From positions 68,311 through 132,310 of the forward strand of contig CAZOEO010000008.1 of NCBI GenBank assembly GCA_964578885.1: a stretch of DNA of 64,000 bases, given 5' to 3'. Numbering within the stretch: the stretch's first letter is position 1; every line of letters begins with the position of its first letter. Origin of the DNA: CAZRHR01 sp964578885. GTDB lineage: Bacteria > Bacteroidota > Bacteroidia > CAIKAF01. The position numbers and the translations under genes are program-made. Below, in pieces: positions 26,555 to 36,111 of the stretch. Under the pieces are notes generated by a model. The model saw only the letters and a list, made by a program, of their open reading frames with translations, was not told where the DNA came from and did not search any database.

Positions 26555-28981
26555 ATGTCTAAGAAACCAATTCCTCTATACAATCAAGACTTTGATCCGA
26601 GGGTATTTTTATTAATTTTAAAGAGGAATATTTGGGCGGTCGCTCTCATTTTCGCCGTAACTTTTCTTATTTCCTTTTTATATTTAAGGTACTCCTATCC
26701 GAAGTTTCACTCGATGTCCTCGATTCAGTTGACCTCTGATGAGCTGAAAAGAGATTATTTGCAAAGTGAACAATACTTTACTTCGGATTTAGCCAAGGAA
26801 CTAGAATTACTTCGGTCTCCGGTTTTTTTGAATCAGGTATTGGAGAGTTTGCCCCTGGATGTTACGTATTTTAAAAAAGGAAGTTTTGTAGATTTAGATA
26901 ATTACAACAGGGCGCCCTATTTTGTAGAAGTACTGCAGGTGGTCGATCCCCGTTTTTATCAAACGCCCATTTTTCTTTCGTACACGCCCGAAGCCAATGG
27001 ACAGATTCAATACGAGATTCAGGGCAGTAATTTTTCCCAGGCCTTTGAATTTGGAAAACCTTTCGATACGCCGCATGCGAGGTTAATCATAGTTCAGCGA
27101 GATGGCAGCTCCTCCCTGGTTCTTAAAGACCATTATTTTATCGCGAATGACCCAAAACGGCTGGTCGAACTTTTTGTTTTGGATAAACTGACCATTGATA
27201 TCCGGAGCAATGAAGCCCGGACGATGATGATTAGTATGATCGATCGAAATCCTTTTCGGGCAGCAGACATGGTCAATGGAGTTGCTACCGAATTCGAGCA
27301 GTACAACTTAAAAGCCAAAAGGGAAAGTGCCAATAGGGTGTTGGCCTATATCGATGAAACATTAGAGATTGTAAGAGATGCATTGGCCGATTCCGATTCC
27401 ATGCTTGCAGATTTTCGACGACGCAACAACATTACTTTGGATGTAAATCCTGCATTGGAGAAATCGGTGAACAGGCAATTGGACATGGCCGATAAACTGG
27501 CTAGTATCATCGAGGAAGACAACTACAGTATTACCATTTTACAGCAAGCCCTCGATAATGCGCGTTCTGCCAAACCGGATTTCATAGAAATGGCTGTTTC
27601 TGTGCAAACAGTAACGCATAGTGGTATCCTGTCTTCCCTGCTTTCTAAAATGTTGAAACTTCAGGAAGATCGCGATTTGCTAAAACTTCGTTTTGCAGAA
27701 TCCTCTTCTGACGTCAAGGATATCAATTTTCAAATTCAAATGCAGCAGAGGCTTATTATTGAGGCACTCAACTCGCAGATTCAGTTTTTAAACCGGAAAA
27801 TAAGCTCCTATCGTGAAAAAATGTCCAAAATAGAAGGGGATTTATACAAAGATGAAGAAGGAACCCAAATGGACATTGAGTATGCTAAACTCTTGCGTAT
27901 TTATGAAGTCAACGAGAAATATTATAAAGAGTTAATTGATCGTAAGGCTGAATTTTCTTTGGCACGCGAAGGGTACACCCCTGGTTACAGAATCTTGATT
28001 CTCGGTCAGGTTTCCGAAGTGCCGGTTTCACCAAATCGTCAGGTGGTAATTTTTGGCGGACTGGGTTTTGCTTTGATTTTGTCCATTTTAATTTTGGCGA
28101 TTCAATACTTATTTTTTGATACCATTCTGAGTATCCCGGATATTACTAAATATACAAACGCCCCACTTTTGGGTTCTGTAACACAAATCAAAGAGTCTAT
28201 TCCGATTTCTCAATTGGTGGTAGATAAAAGTCCAAAATCCATGGTTTCTGAGACTTTTAGAACCATCAGGTCGAACATGGAATTTATTTCCTCTTCCGAT
28301 GAACCCAAAATAGTTGCCATTACAAGTACCATTTCTGGAGAAGGAAAAACATTTGTTGCCCTTAACCTGGCGGGTATTCTTTCCATGACCAACAAAAGGG
28401 TGATTTTAATAGATGGAGACATGCGTAAGCCCAAGATTCACCTGGGTTTCAATGCAACAAACCAAATCGGTCTAAGTACTTTATTGATTGGAAAAAGCTC
28501 CCTGGAGGAATCTATTCAAAAAAGCCAGCTAACTAATATTGATTTTATTCCTGCCGGCCCCATTCCCCCCAATCCTTCCGAACTCATCATGAGTGCTAAA
28601 ATGTTGGATTTAATCGAGGAATTGAAAGGTACTTACGATTATATCATTTTTGATAATCCACCAGTTGGTATTGTAAGTGATGGCGTTACTCTTCTGCGAT
28701 TGGCTGATTTTCCGATTTATGTATTCCGTGCCAACTATAGCACCAGGCCATTTATTCATAACCTTGAACGACTCATCATTGAAAAGAAGATTGTGAAAAT
28801 GACCATTCTCATCAATGGTATTGTCCCCTCCAAATCGAAATACGGTTACGGATATGGATACGGTTACGGATACGGTTACGGATATGGATATGGCTATTAT
28901 GACGAAGACAGAGAGAGCAATCTGCTAAAACGTCTGCCAAGACTTCTCAATAATTTCACTAAGAAAGGTAAATCCAAATAA
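26555..28981 (+). CDS. Wzc-like polysaccharide co-polymerase and BY-kinase
   Basis: 808 residues. N-terminal Wzz domain with two transmembrane helices (IWAVALIFAVTFLISFLYL near residue 27 and VVIFGGLGFALILSILIL near residue 497) enclosing a coiled-coil periplasmic part. The cytoplasmic tyrosine kinase follows: Walker A STISGEGKTFVALNLA, Walker A' LIDGDMRKPKIHLG, Walker B IIFDNPPVGIVSD. The tail holds an alternating Gly-Tyr run at residues 763-782, then DEDRE. Tyrosine clusters of this kind are autophosphorylated and control chain length and export. Pairs with the upstream Wza-like lipoprotein. Confidence 0.93.
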   Translation: MSKKPIPLYNQDFDPRVFLLILKRNIWAVALIFAVTFLISFLYLRYSYPKFHSMSSIQLTSDELKRDYLQSEQYFTSDLAKELELLRSPVFLNQVLESLPLDVTYFKKGSFVDLDNYNRAPYFVEVLQVVDPRFYQTPIFLSYTPEANGQIQYEIQGSNFSQAFEFGKPFDTPHARLIIVQRDGSSSLVLKDHYFIANDPKRLVELFVLDKLTIDIRSNEARTMMISMIDRNPFRAADMVNGVATEFEQYNLKAKRESANRVLAYIDETLEIVRDALADSDSMLADFRRRNNITLDVNPALEKSVNRQLDMADKLASIIEEDNYSITILQQALDNARSAKPDFIEMAVSVQTVTHSGILSSLLSKMLKLQEDRDLLKLRFAESSSDVKDINFQIQMQQRLIIEALNSQIQFLNRKISSYREKMSKIEGDLYKDEEGTQMDIEYAKLLRIYEVNEKYYKELIDRKAEFSLAREGYTPGYRILILGQVSEVPVSPNRQVVIFGGLGFALILSILILAIQYLFFDTILSIPDITKYTNAPLLGSVTQIKESIPISQLVVDKSPKSMVSETFRTIRSNMEFISSSDEPKIVAITSTISGEGKTFVALNLAGILSMTNKRVILIDGDMRKPKIHLGFNATNQIGLSTLLIGKSSLEESIQKSQLTNIDFIPAGPIPPNPSELIMSAKMLDLIEELKGTYDYIIFDNPPVGIVSDGVTLLRLADFPIYVFRANYSTRPFIHNLERLIIEKKIVKMTILINGIVPSKSKYGYGYGYGYGYGYGYGYGYYDEDRESNLLKRLPRLLNNFTKKGKSK
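28841..28899 (+). repeat. Hexanucleotide tandem repeat encoding the Tyr-Gly tail
   Basis: About nine copies of TAYGGN (TACGGT, TACGGA, TATGGA and TATGGC variants) followed by TATTAT. The unit is 6 nt, so changes in copy number keep the frame and alter the number of C-terminal tyrosines. Confidence 0.85.
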
Positions 28982-28989
28982 AGAAGTCG

Positions 28990-29535
28990 ATGATGGAGGT
29001 TATATCTACACGGTTTTCAGGGCTTTACTTGATACAACCCAAGGTTTTTGGTGATCATAGGGGGTATTTTTTTGAATCATTCAGACAGGATATTTTTAAA
29101 GCGGCGGTTGGTTCAGTTGAATTTGTACAGGATAACGAATCCATGAGCAATCGTGGAATTCTGCGTGGGTTGCATTTTCAGAAACCACCCTTCGCACAGG
29201 GAAAGTTGGTTCGTGTAATCCGGGGCGCAGTGCTCGACGTAGCCGTAGATGTTCGAAAAGATTCACCGACCTATGGCCAACATATTTCGGTAGAATTATC
29301 TGCAGAAAACAAAACCATGATGTATGTACCGCCTGGGTTTGCACATGGTTTTTATACACTTCAGGATCAAACTATTTTTCAATATAAGTGCACAGATTAT
29401 TATCATCCTGAAGCAGAAGTATCCATTGCTTGGAATGATCCCAATCTGGCTATTCAATGGCCTGATTTACAGCCTATTTTATCTGCCAAGGATTTGAATG
29501 GACTTTCCTTTTCCGGATTTAGTTCACCTTTTTAA
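28990..29535 (+). CDS. rfbC: dTDP-4-dehydrorhamnose 3,5-epimerase
   Basis: 181 residues, normal family length. Cupin fold with the catalytic His in SNRGILRGLHFQKPP, RVIRGAVLDVAVDVRKDSPT, MYVPPGFAHGFYTL and a Tyr in YKCTDYY. It makes the dTDP-L-rhamnose precursor. The other rhamnose genes (rfbA, B, D) are not in the window. It begins 8 nt after the Wzc-like gene, so it belongs to the polysaccharide operon. Confidence 0.94.
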   Translation: MMEVISTRFSGLYLIQPKVFGDHRGYFFESFRQDIFKAAVGSVEFVQDNESMSNRGILRGLHFQKPPFAQGKLVRVIRGAVLDVAVDVRKDSPTYGQHISVELSAENKTMMYVPPGFAHGFYTLQDQTIFQYKCTDYYHPEAEVSIAWNDPNLAIQWPDLQPILSAKDLNGLSFSGFSSPF

Positions 29536-29545
29536 AGCGCTAGTT

Positions 29546-30619
29546 ATGATGGAGCAAGCAAACCTTATGGTGCTGATTTTTGTGGTTTTATCCATTGGCT
29601 TGTCCCTGCTGGTCAATGCGTTATTCCTCAAGTTCTCGACCAATTTAGGAACCCGAAACAAAGATGGGCTGGTCCGCTGGTCTGCACAGGTGAAACCTTC
29701 CGTAGGTGGCTTTTCTTTTTTCTTCTGTTTTCTGCTTTCCGTCGTGGCGGCTGCCCTCACTTTCGGTCAAAATAATGAAGTGGTTCCCTTTCTCGGTTTG
29801 GTGGGTGCCTGTACCCTGGGATTTTTAATTGGATTGGCCGATGATGCCTATAACACCAGGCCCGCATTAAAATTTTCAGGACAAATTGGATGCGGACTTA
29901 TTGTTTGGTTTAGCGGAAACGGAATTTCCCTGATTGGTGCAGATGGGCTGGATTTTGCACTCACCCTGCTGTGGGTAGCGGGCCTGATGAATTCACTTAA
30001 CATGTTGGATAACATGGATGGAATTACCACCATAGTGTCTTTAATGATTGTGCTTGGGATGGCTTTGTTTATGGCACTTGGACCTATCGGGTTTTTTCAG
30101 CCTGATGTATGGATTTTACTTGGCATGGCGGGTGGATTGCTGGGATTTCTATATTACAATTGGAATCCGGCGCGCATTTATATGGGAGATACGGGTTCGA
30201 TGTTTATTGGTGTGTTTTTGGCAATTTTTTCAATCAAATTGCATTGGAATGCCGATTTTATTGGCCCGTGGCATCGTTTACCCGGTCATTTGCTGATTAT
30301 TTGGCTTCCTTTTGTGGTGCCGATTGCAGATACGCTTACGGTTTCTGTGAACCGTATTTTGGCGGGTAAGTCTCCTTTCGTGGGTGGTCGCGACCATACC
30401 ACACACCATCTGGCTTATAGAGGCGTTAAGGAAAGGCATATTGCGGTTTTGTACGCATCTTTGACTTTGGCCGGATGCATCTTGTCGCTGATACTTACGC
30501 AAACCAGCGAAGCATTGACGTGGTGGGTGTCGGGCATTGGGCTTTTGGTTGTAACTTTAGCCCTATATCTTACCACCAAAGGAAAACATGGACCAGCCGC
30601 TTCCAACACAAAAAAATAA
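29546..30619 (+). CDS. WecA/MraY-family undecaprenyl-phosphate sugar-phosphate transferase
   Basis: 357 residues from the ATG at 29546 (a second ATG is at 29549); the longer frame from 29498 would overlap rfbC. Ten or so transmembrane helices. Family motifs: GLADDAYNTRP (Asp-Asp), NMLDNMDGITT, YMGDTGSMFIG and the His-rich loop GGRDHTTHHLAYRG. It transfers a sugar-1-phosphate to undecaprenyl phosphate and probably starts synthesis of the polysaccharide exported by the Wza/Wzc proteins. Its 3' end overlaps the next gene by 32 nt. Confidence 0.9.
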   Translation: MMEQANLMVLIFVVLSIGLSLLVNALFLKFSTNLGTRNKDGLVRWSAQVKPSVGGFSFFFCFLLSVVAAALTFGQNNEVVPFLGLVGACTLGFLIGLADDAYNTRPALKFSGQIGCGLIVWFSGNGISLIGADGLDFALTLLWVAGLMNSLNMLDNMDGITTIVSLMIVLGMALFMALGPIGFFQPDVWILLGMAGGLLGFLYYNWNPARIYMGDTGSMFIGVFLAIFSIKLHWNADFIGPWHRLPGHLLIIWLPFVVPIADTLTVSVNRILAGKSPFVGGRDHTTHHLAYRGVKERHIAVLYASLTLAGCILSLILTQTSEALTWWVSGIGLLVVTLALYLTTKGKHGPAASNTKK

Positions 30620-31568
30620 ATTACCTTCCGTTTTTACCCGTTGGCCTTTCTGGGCATGCCTGCTTGGAATTTCCCAATTGTTTTTGGTATCTGCCTGGTT
30701 TCTGCAACCTGAAAAGCCGGAAGCCGTTCCCTTTTTCCCTGATGTATCAGCGCATCCGCAAAGATCCGGGAATCATTTTCAGCCTTTGGTGGTAGATTAT
30801 GACTTGCCTTCTACTTTCTCCCTTTTTGGCGAATCTATTCCTTTGGATCGCCTCGATATTCAAGAACGGCTGGATCACGAAATAATCATTACGCTTTATC
30901 GGCATTCCTCTACATTGCTTGCTTTGAAAAGAACACCTAGGGTGTTTTCCTCCATTTTACCAATTTTGAAAGAAGAAGGTTTGCCGGAAGATTTTAAGTT
31001 TTTAGCCATTGCCGAAAGTAATTTAGGGCATGCCATTTCTCCCGCTGGTGCGGCCGGAATTTGGCAAATTATGCCTGAAACGGCCAAAGAATTTGGGCTG
31101 GAAGTGAATGAAGGGATCGATGAACGATTTCATCTGGAAAAATCGACCCGTGTGGCATGCCGGTATTTAAAAGAGGCCAACCGCCAGCTTGGCTCCTGGA
31201 TTTCTTCGGCTGCCGCCTACAACATGGGAACGCAGGGATTTAAGAAACAAACGGAAGACCAAAAAAATACAGATTTTTTTCATCTCAGACTCAATCAGGA
31301 AACCGCCAGGTATGTTTTTCGGATTGCGGCCATCAAACTCATTTGGACCCAACCCGAAAGTTTCGGATACGGCTCGGCCTTACGCCATTCTTATGCGGAG
31401 CCAAAAGTTCGTAAAGTGCCTTTAAATCAACCGGTCAATTGGGTAGAATGGTCTATCCAGCAAGGAACCACATATTATATGTTGAGGGAGCTGAATCCTT
31501 GGATTAGAGACCGTAACTTTCGTCCGGTGGCCAATAAAACCTACGAGGTTCTTCTCCCTAAACATTGA
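30588..31568 (+). CDS. Membrane-anchored lytic transglycosylase (SLT domain, MltD-like)
   Basis: 326 residues. A single N-terminal hydrophobic segment (WACLLGISQLFLVSAWFL) anchors or exports it. The SLT domain has the catalytic Glu in LAIAESNLGHAISPAGAAGIWQ, then MPETAKEFGLEVNEGIDERF and AAAYNMG. It cuts peptidoglycan with formation of 1,6-anhydro-MurNAc. No LysM domain. It overlaps the WecA-like gene, so may make room in the wall for the polysaccharide machinery, although that is inferred. Confidence 0.88.
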   Translation: MDQPLPTQKNKLPSVFTRWPFWACLLGISQLFLVSAWFLQPEKPEAVPFFPDVSAHPQRSGNHFQPLVVDYDLPSTFSLFGESIPLDRLDIQERLDHEIIITLYRHSSTLLALKRTPRVFSSILPILKEEGLPEDFKFLAIAESNLGHAISPAGAAGIWQIMPETAKEFGLEVNEGIDERFHLEKSTRVACRYLKEANRQLGSWISSAAAYNMGTQGFKKQTEDQKNTDFFHLRLNQETARYVFRIAAIKLIWTQPESFGYGSALRHSYAEPKVRKVPLNQPVNWVEWSIQQGTTYYMLRELNPWIRDRNFRPVANKTYEVLLPKH

Positions 31569-31599
31569 AACAATTTAGACAATCCAGGGTTTTCCTAGC

Positions 31600-34443
31600 A
31601 TGATGAATAAAGCAACCACGTATATCGAAATTTTTGGGGCGCGGGAACATAATTTGCAAAATTTAGACCTCAAGTTGCCCCGTCATCAATTGGTGGTTTT
31701 TACAGGACTGTCAGGTAGTGGAAAGTCATCTTTGGCTTTCGATACCATCTATGCGGAAGGACAACGCCGCTATATAGAATCTTTTTCTGCCTATGCCCGC
31801 CAATTTTTAGGAGGAATGGAGCGGCCGGATGTAGATCGGATTACGGGATTAAGTCCGGTGATTTCCATTGAACAGAAAACCACCAATAGAAATCCACGGT
31901 CTACGGTGGGTACCATTACCGAAATCTATGATTTTTTGCGACTGCTCTACGCACGTGCAGGAACAGCGTATTCATATGCCACGGGTGAGCCCATGGTTCG
32001 CTATACCGATGATCAGATTTTTACCACACTCATGCAAAGTTTTTCCGGTGCGGAAGTGGGTCTGTTTGCGCCTGTGGTAAAAGGAAGAAAAGGACACTAC
32101 CGGGAGTTATTTGAAAAAATTGCTAAATCCGGTTTTACGCGGGTTCGCGTGGATGGCGACCTGAAAGAGATAAAGGCAGGAATGAAAGTGGATCGGTATA
32201 AGGTCCACGACATCGAAGTGCTCATCGATCGCGTAGAAGTTTCCCCGGACCAGGAAAAAAGAATTCGCAGAAGCCTGGATGATGCATTAAAAATGGGAAA
32301 AGGCACCTTACTGGCGCTGGATTTCGGCACAGGTCAAATACGCCATTTTTCTCGATTTTTAATGTGTCCCACCACAGGAATTTCTTATGACGAGCCGGCG
32401 CCCAACTTGTTTTCGTTTAACTCTCCTTATGGTGCTTGTCCGGGTTGCAACGGTCTTGGCACCGTTCTAAAAGCCGATCGGCAAAAGATTTTTGCAGACC
32501 CCGGTCTTTCCATTAAAAAAGGCGGCATTACGCCCATCGGGCCTTATAAAGAGAATTGGTTCTTTAAGCAGATGGAAACCTTGAGTCAGATTTTTGACTT
32601 TACCTTGCAAACGCCCATTCAAGATATTGATGAAGAGGCGATAGCTGTGCTTTTGCACGGAACCACTGAACCCATTCGTTTTAAAAATCCCAAAACGGGC
32701 GTTTCTGCTACTTTTTCATTTGAAGGTCTGGCCAACTTTATTCAGCAACAAACCGAGGAAGATCAGAGCAAACAAACGCAGAAATGGGCGCAGTCCTTTA
32801 TGGAACAAATGCCATGTCCGGATTGCTCCGGAACGCGTTTGAAAAAGGAAGCGCTGTATTTTAAAGTGGGGGATAAAAACATTGCGGAGCTTTCTGCCAT
32901 GGATATCCCAACCTTGTTTGGTTATCTGGATGGGATAGAAGATCGCATGAGCCGTTCCGGCCAGGCCGTAGCGCGTGAAGTATTGAAGGAAGTTCGGAAA
33001 AGATTGGGCTTTTTGCTGGATGTAGGATTAGATTATCTTCAACTGGATCGCCCCACCAGATCGCTGAGTGGGGGAGAAGCGCAGCGGATTCGTCTGGCGA
33101 CTCAAATTGGCTCCCAGTTGGTGGGTGTGCTGTATATTTTAGATGAACCTTCCATTGGATTACATCAGCGGGATAATGTCAAATTAATTGAAGCCCTCAA
33201 GAAATTGAGAGATGGTGGCAATTCTGTGATTGTGGTAGAACATGACAGGGACATGATGCTGGCTTCAGATTATATTGTGGATATGGGACCTGGCGCCGGT
33301 CGTCTGGGTGGACAGGTGGTAGGGCAGGGGACGCCGGAACAATTTCTGCAAGGAGATTCACCCACAGCCGCTTATTTATCGGGAAAAATGTCCATTCCAA
33401 TGCCGTTGAAAAGGCAAAAGGGCAGTGGGCAGGTGCTGGAATTGAAAGGTTGTACCGGACATAACTTAAAGAATGTATCGGTGAAATTCCCGCTTGGAAC
33501 TTTTATCTGTGTCACCGGCGTATCCGGCAGCGGAAAGTCATCTTTGATTAATGAAACCTTGTATCCCATCCTGGCGCGTGAATTACACCAGGCCGAGTTG
33601 GTGCCCTTGCCTTACAAGCAAATCAAGGGAGTGAACCATTTGGATAAAGTGATTCGGATGGATCAAAGTCCGATTGGTCGGACGCCCCGTTCCAATCCAG
33701 CCACTTATACCGGTGTTTTCACCGAAATCCGTGCATTATTTGCCCAACTTCCTGAAGCCAAAATACGAGGTTATCAACCGGGAAGATTTAGTTTCAATGT
33801 AAAAGGAGGCAGATGTGAAACCTGTGGTGGAGCAGGATTGCGTGTGATTGAAATGAATTTTTTGCCCGATGTAGAGGTCCCCTGTGAAGCATGTAATGGA
33901 AAACGATATAACAGGGAAACCTTGGAAGTTCGTTATAAAGGCCATTCTATTTCAGATGTGTTGCAAATGAGCATACGGGAGGCGGTTGAATTTTTCGATC
34001 ACGTTCCTCAAATTGTCCGAAAAATTAAAGTATTAGAGGAAATAGGTTTAGGGTATCTTACATTGGGTCAAAGCAGCACTACATTAAGTGGAGGAGAAGC
34101 CCAACGGGTGAAACTGGCCTCAGAATTGAACCGCCCGGATACGGGTAATACCCTGTATTTATTGGATGAGCCGACCACCGGACTGCATTTCGATGACGTA
34201 CGTGTGTTGCTGGATGTTTTAAATAAATTGGTGGCGAAAGGAAATACAGTGCTCGTAATTGAGCATAATATGGACGTAATTAAGTGTGCAGATTACATCA
34301 TAGATGTTGGACCAGAGGGTGGAAATGCCGGAGGAAACATTATTTTTGAGGGATTACCGGAAAAGTTAGCTTTACGTAAGGACAACCATACCGGAATCCA
34401 TTTGTCCAGGGAACTGGATTGGATGAAAACCAAAATGAATTAA
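31600..34443 (+). CDS. uvrA: Excinuclease ABC subunit A
   Basis: 947 residues, standard length. Damage-recognition ATPase of nucleotide excision repair. Two ABC modules: Walker A GLSGSGKSSLAFDT and GVSGSGKSSLINET; signatures RSLSGGEAQRIRLATQ and TTLSGGEAQRVKLASE; Walker B in YILDEPSIGLHQRD and YLLDEPTTGLHFDD. Zinc-finger cysteines in CPDCSGTRL and CETCGGAG...CEACNGKRY. A second ATG is at 31603. It starts 31 nt after the transglycosylase stop with no clear promoter. Confidence 0.98.
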   Translation: MMNKATTYIEIFGAREHNLQNLDLKLPRHQLVVFTGLSGSGKSSLAFDTIYAEGQRRYIESFSAYARQFLGGMERPDVDRITGLSPVISIEQKTTNRNPRSTVGTITEIYDFLRLLYARAGTAYSYATGEPMVRYTDDQIFTTLMQSFSGAEVGLFAPVVKGRKGHYRELFEKIAKSGFTRVRVDGDLKEIKAGMKVDRYKVHDIEVLIDRVEVSPDQEKRIRRSLDDALKMGKGTLLALDFGTGQIRHFSRFLMCPTTGISYDEPAPNLFSFNSPYGACPGCNGLGTVLKADRQKIFADPGLSIKKGGITPIGPYKENWFFKQMETLSQIFDFTLQTPIQDIDEEAIAVLLHGTTEPIRFKNPKTGVSATFSFEGLANFIQQQTEEDQSKQTQKWAQSFMEQMPCPDCSGTRLKKEALYFKVGDKNIAELSAMDIPTLFGYLDGIEDRMSRSGQAVAREVLKEVRKRLGFLLDVGLDYLQLDRPTRSLSGGEAQRIRLATQIGSQLVGVLYILDEPSIGLHQRDNVKLIEALKKLRDGGNSVIVVEHDRDMMLASDYIVDMGPGAGRLGGQVVGQGTPEQFLQGDSPTAAYLSGKMSIPMPLKRQKGSGQVLELKGCTGHNLKNVSVKFPLGTFICVTGVSGSGKSSLINETLYPILARELHQAELVPLPYKQIKGVNHLDKVIRMDQSPIGRTPRSNPATYTGVFTEIRALFAQLPEAKIRGYQPGRFSFNVKGGRCETCGGAGLRVIEMNFLPDVEVPCEACNGKRYNRETLEVRYKGHSISDVLQMSIREAVEFFDHVPQIVRKIKVLEEIGLGYLTLGQSSTTLSGGEAQRVKLASELNRPDTGNTLYLLDEPTTGLHFDDVRVLLDVLNKLVAKGNTVLVIEHNMDVIKCADYIIDVGPEGGNAGGNIIFEGLPEKLALRKDNHTGIHLSRELDWMKTKMN

Positions 34444-34451
34444 TACCTTTA
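34419..34451 (+). promoter_or_regulatory. Candidate promoter of the LOG-family gene
   Basis: TTG (34419-34421), 22 nt, then TACCTTTA (34444-34451), inside the end of uvrA and the short gap. The box ends 7 nt before the ATG at 34459. Confidence 0.4.
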
Positions 34452-34458
34452 AATAGAC

Positions 34459-35190
34459 ATGCAAGACATGGAAAACTACGCGCGCTCCGGCGAGGAAAAA
34501 ATTAAGGAGGCGTTTAAAGAAAAAGACTGGACCGAAATTCGCACCAACGACTCATGGGCGTTGTTTAAAATCATGGGCGAATTTGTAGAGGGATTTGAGA
34601 AAATGTCGAAAATTGGACCTTGTGTATCTATTTTCGGTTCGGCCCGTACCAAACCGGATAATCCGTATTATGCGCTGGCGACGGACATTGCATTACGTCT
34701 TACGCAACAGGGTTTTGGAATTATTACCGGAGGCGGTCCCGGCATTATGGAAGCCGGAAACAAAGGAGCCAAAGAAGGAAAAGGAAAATCGGTAGGATTG
34801 AATATTGAACTTCCTTTCGAACAAGAGCCCAATCCATTTATCGATCCAGACAAAAACCTGAATTTCGATTACTTCTTCGTTAGAAAGGTGATGTTCGTAA
34901 AATACAGTCAAGGATTTATTGTTTTGCCCGGAGGTTTCGGAACCTTAGACGAATTGTTTGAATCCTTGACCTTGATTCAGACCTTCAAAATTGGAAAATT
35001 CCCCATTGTACTGGTAGGTCGCAGTTACTGGCAAGGTTTGTTGGATTGGATGAAAGTAGCCGTGTTAGACATGGAAAAAAACATCAATCCACAGGATCTT
35101 GAACTTTTTAAAATTGCAGATACGGCCGAAGAAGCAGTAAAAATTATTGTGGATTTTTACTCTCGCTACACTTTGAAGCCCAACTTTTAA
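34459..35190 (+). CDS. LOG-family protein (TIGR00730 Rossmann fold)
   Basis: 243 residues. The diagnostic motifs are GGGPGIMEAGNKGA and LPGGFGTLDELFE, plus GSARTKPDN and VGLNIELPFEQEPNPFID. Members are nucleoside-5'-monophosphate phosphoribohydrolases, known in plants and actinobacteria for cytokinin activation; bacterial homologues are often annotated as lysine decarboxylase by error. Lies 15 nt after uvrA. Confidence 0.9.
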   Translation: MQDMENYARSGEEKIKEAFKEKDWTEIRTNDSWALFKIMGEFVEGFEKMSKIGPCVSIFGSARTKPDNPYYALATDIALRLTQQGFGIITGGGPGIMEAGNKGAKEGKGKSVGLNIELPFEQEPNPFIDPDKNLNFDYFFVRKVMFVKYSQGFIVLPGGFGTLDELFESLTLIQTFKIGKFPIVLVGRSYWQGLLDWMKVAVLDMEKNINPQDLELFKIADTAEEAVKIIVDFYSRYTLKPNF

Positions 35191-35201
35191 TCTTTGGGGG
35201 C

Positions 35202-35233
35202 TTGACAACCCCCTTTTCCATATTGTATCTTTC
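35202..35233 (+). promoter_or_regulatory. Candidate promoter of radC
   Basis: TTG (35202-35204), 21 nt, then TATCTTTC (35226-35233). The box ends 4 nt before the ATG at 35238. The TTG at 35202 is therefore better read as -33 than as a start codon. Confidence 0.45.
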
Positions 35234-35237
35234 CCGA

Positions 35238-35951
35238 ATGAAAACGAATCCACGTTTGCCTTCGGGAAAGTTTGTTTCTATACGTGATTGGGCCGAAGCC
35301 GACCGGCCGAGAGAGCGCTGGCAGGCTCATGGTAAGAAGCAACTTTCAGATGCAGAATTACTGGCCATTTTAATCGGTTCCGGTTTCAAAGGAACCTCCG
35401 CGCTTGGTTTGGCACAACAAATACTGGCCCATTTTCAGCAGGATCTGCAAGTCCTGGGGCAAGCCGATTTATCATCACTTTCTCAGATTAAAGGGGTGGG
35501 ACCAGCCAAAGCCATTCAAATTGCGGCTGCTTTTGAGTTGGGCGCCAGACGATTTACGCAACCCTCCGCCCCAAAATCTATCATCCAATCCAGTGCCGAT
35601 GTGGCTCAGCATCTTAAATGGCGCTTGTGGGATTTGCCCCATGAAGAATTTTGGATTATGTTGCTTAACCGCGCCAATGCAGTGCTGGCAAGTCTTTGCA
35701 TCAGTCGGGGAGGATTAACCGGAACTTTGGCCGATACCAGGATGATTTTTCGGTCGGCCATGGAATATCGGGCCACCGCCATCGTGTTGGCGCATAACCA
35801 TCCAAGTGGCGCATTGATTCCCAGCGATGCAGATAAAAAGCTAACTAAAAAATTATGGGAAGCCGGAAAAATTTTGGACATCGAAGTGGTAGATCATCTC
35901 ATTTTTGGAGGAAACCATTACTTTAGTTTTTGTGATGAAGGATTGCTTTAA
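35238..35951 (+). CDS. radC: RadC-family JAB-domain protein
   Basis: 237 residues from the ATG at 35238. N-terminal helix-hairpin-helix (LSSLSQIKGVGPAKAIQI) and C-terminal JAMM/MPN+ metallopeptidase-like domain with AHNHPSGALIPSDAD, the HxH...D metal site. Other family marks are GGLTGTLADTRMIFRSAM and EVVDHLIFGG. Named for DNA repair, but the biochemical role is unsettled; homologues often accompany mobile elements. Confidence 0.92.
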   Translation: MKTNPRLPSGKFVSIRDWAEADRPRERWQAHGKKQLSDAELLAILIGSGFKGTSALGLAQQILAHFQQDLQVLGQADLSSLSQIKGVGPAKAIQIAAAFELGARRFTQPSAPKSIIQSSADVAQHLKWRLWDLPHEEFWIMLLNRANAVLASLCISRGGLTGTLADTRMIFRSAMEYRATAIVLAHNHPSGALIPSDADKKLTKKLWEAGKILDIEVVDHLIFGGNHYFSFCDEGLL

Positions 35952-36073
35952 CACCGAATTCATTTTTTTTAGATTCCATTTTCCTTGATGTAAAATTAAT
36001 CCTGATCAGGTTTTATCTTTGATGCAGGACGCGAATTCATTCTGTTCGGAAACTCCATTCCCGTAAGGAATCA

Positions 36074-36106
36074 TTGGACTGTTTTTGATAAAAAGCCCTA
36101 CCTTTC
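36074..36106 (+). promoter_or_regulatory. Candidate promoter of bshB1
   Basis: TTG (36074-36076), 22 nt, TACCTTTC (36099-36106). The box ends 5 nt before the ATG at 36112. A second exact -7 box, TATCTTTG at 36014-36021, lies about 90 nt upstream but lacks a -33 at the right spacing. Confidence 0.42.
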
Positions 36107-36111
36107 GGCCC

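Noticed and set aside
35202..35237. TTG at 35202 as the radC start
   Set aside because: It matches the -33 element at 21 nt from a -7-like box, and the family N-terminus fits the ATG at 35238.
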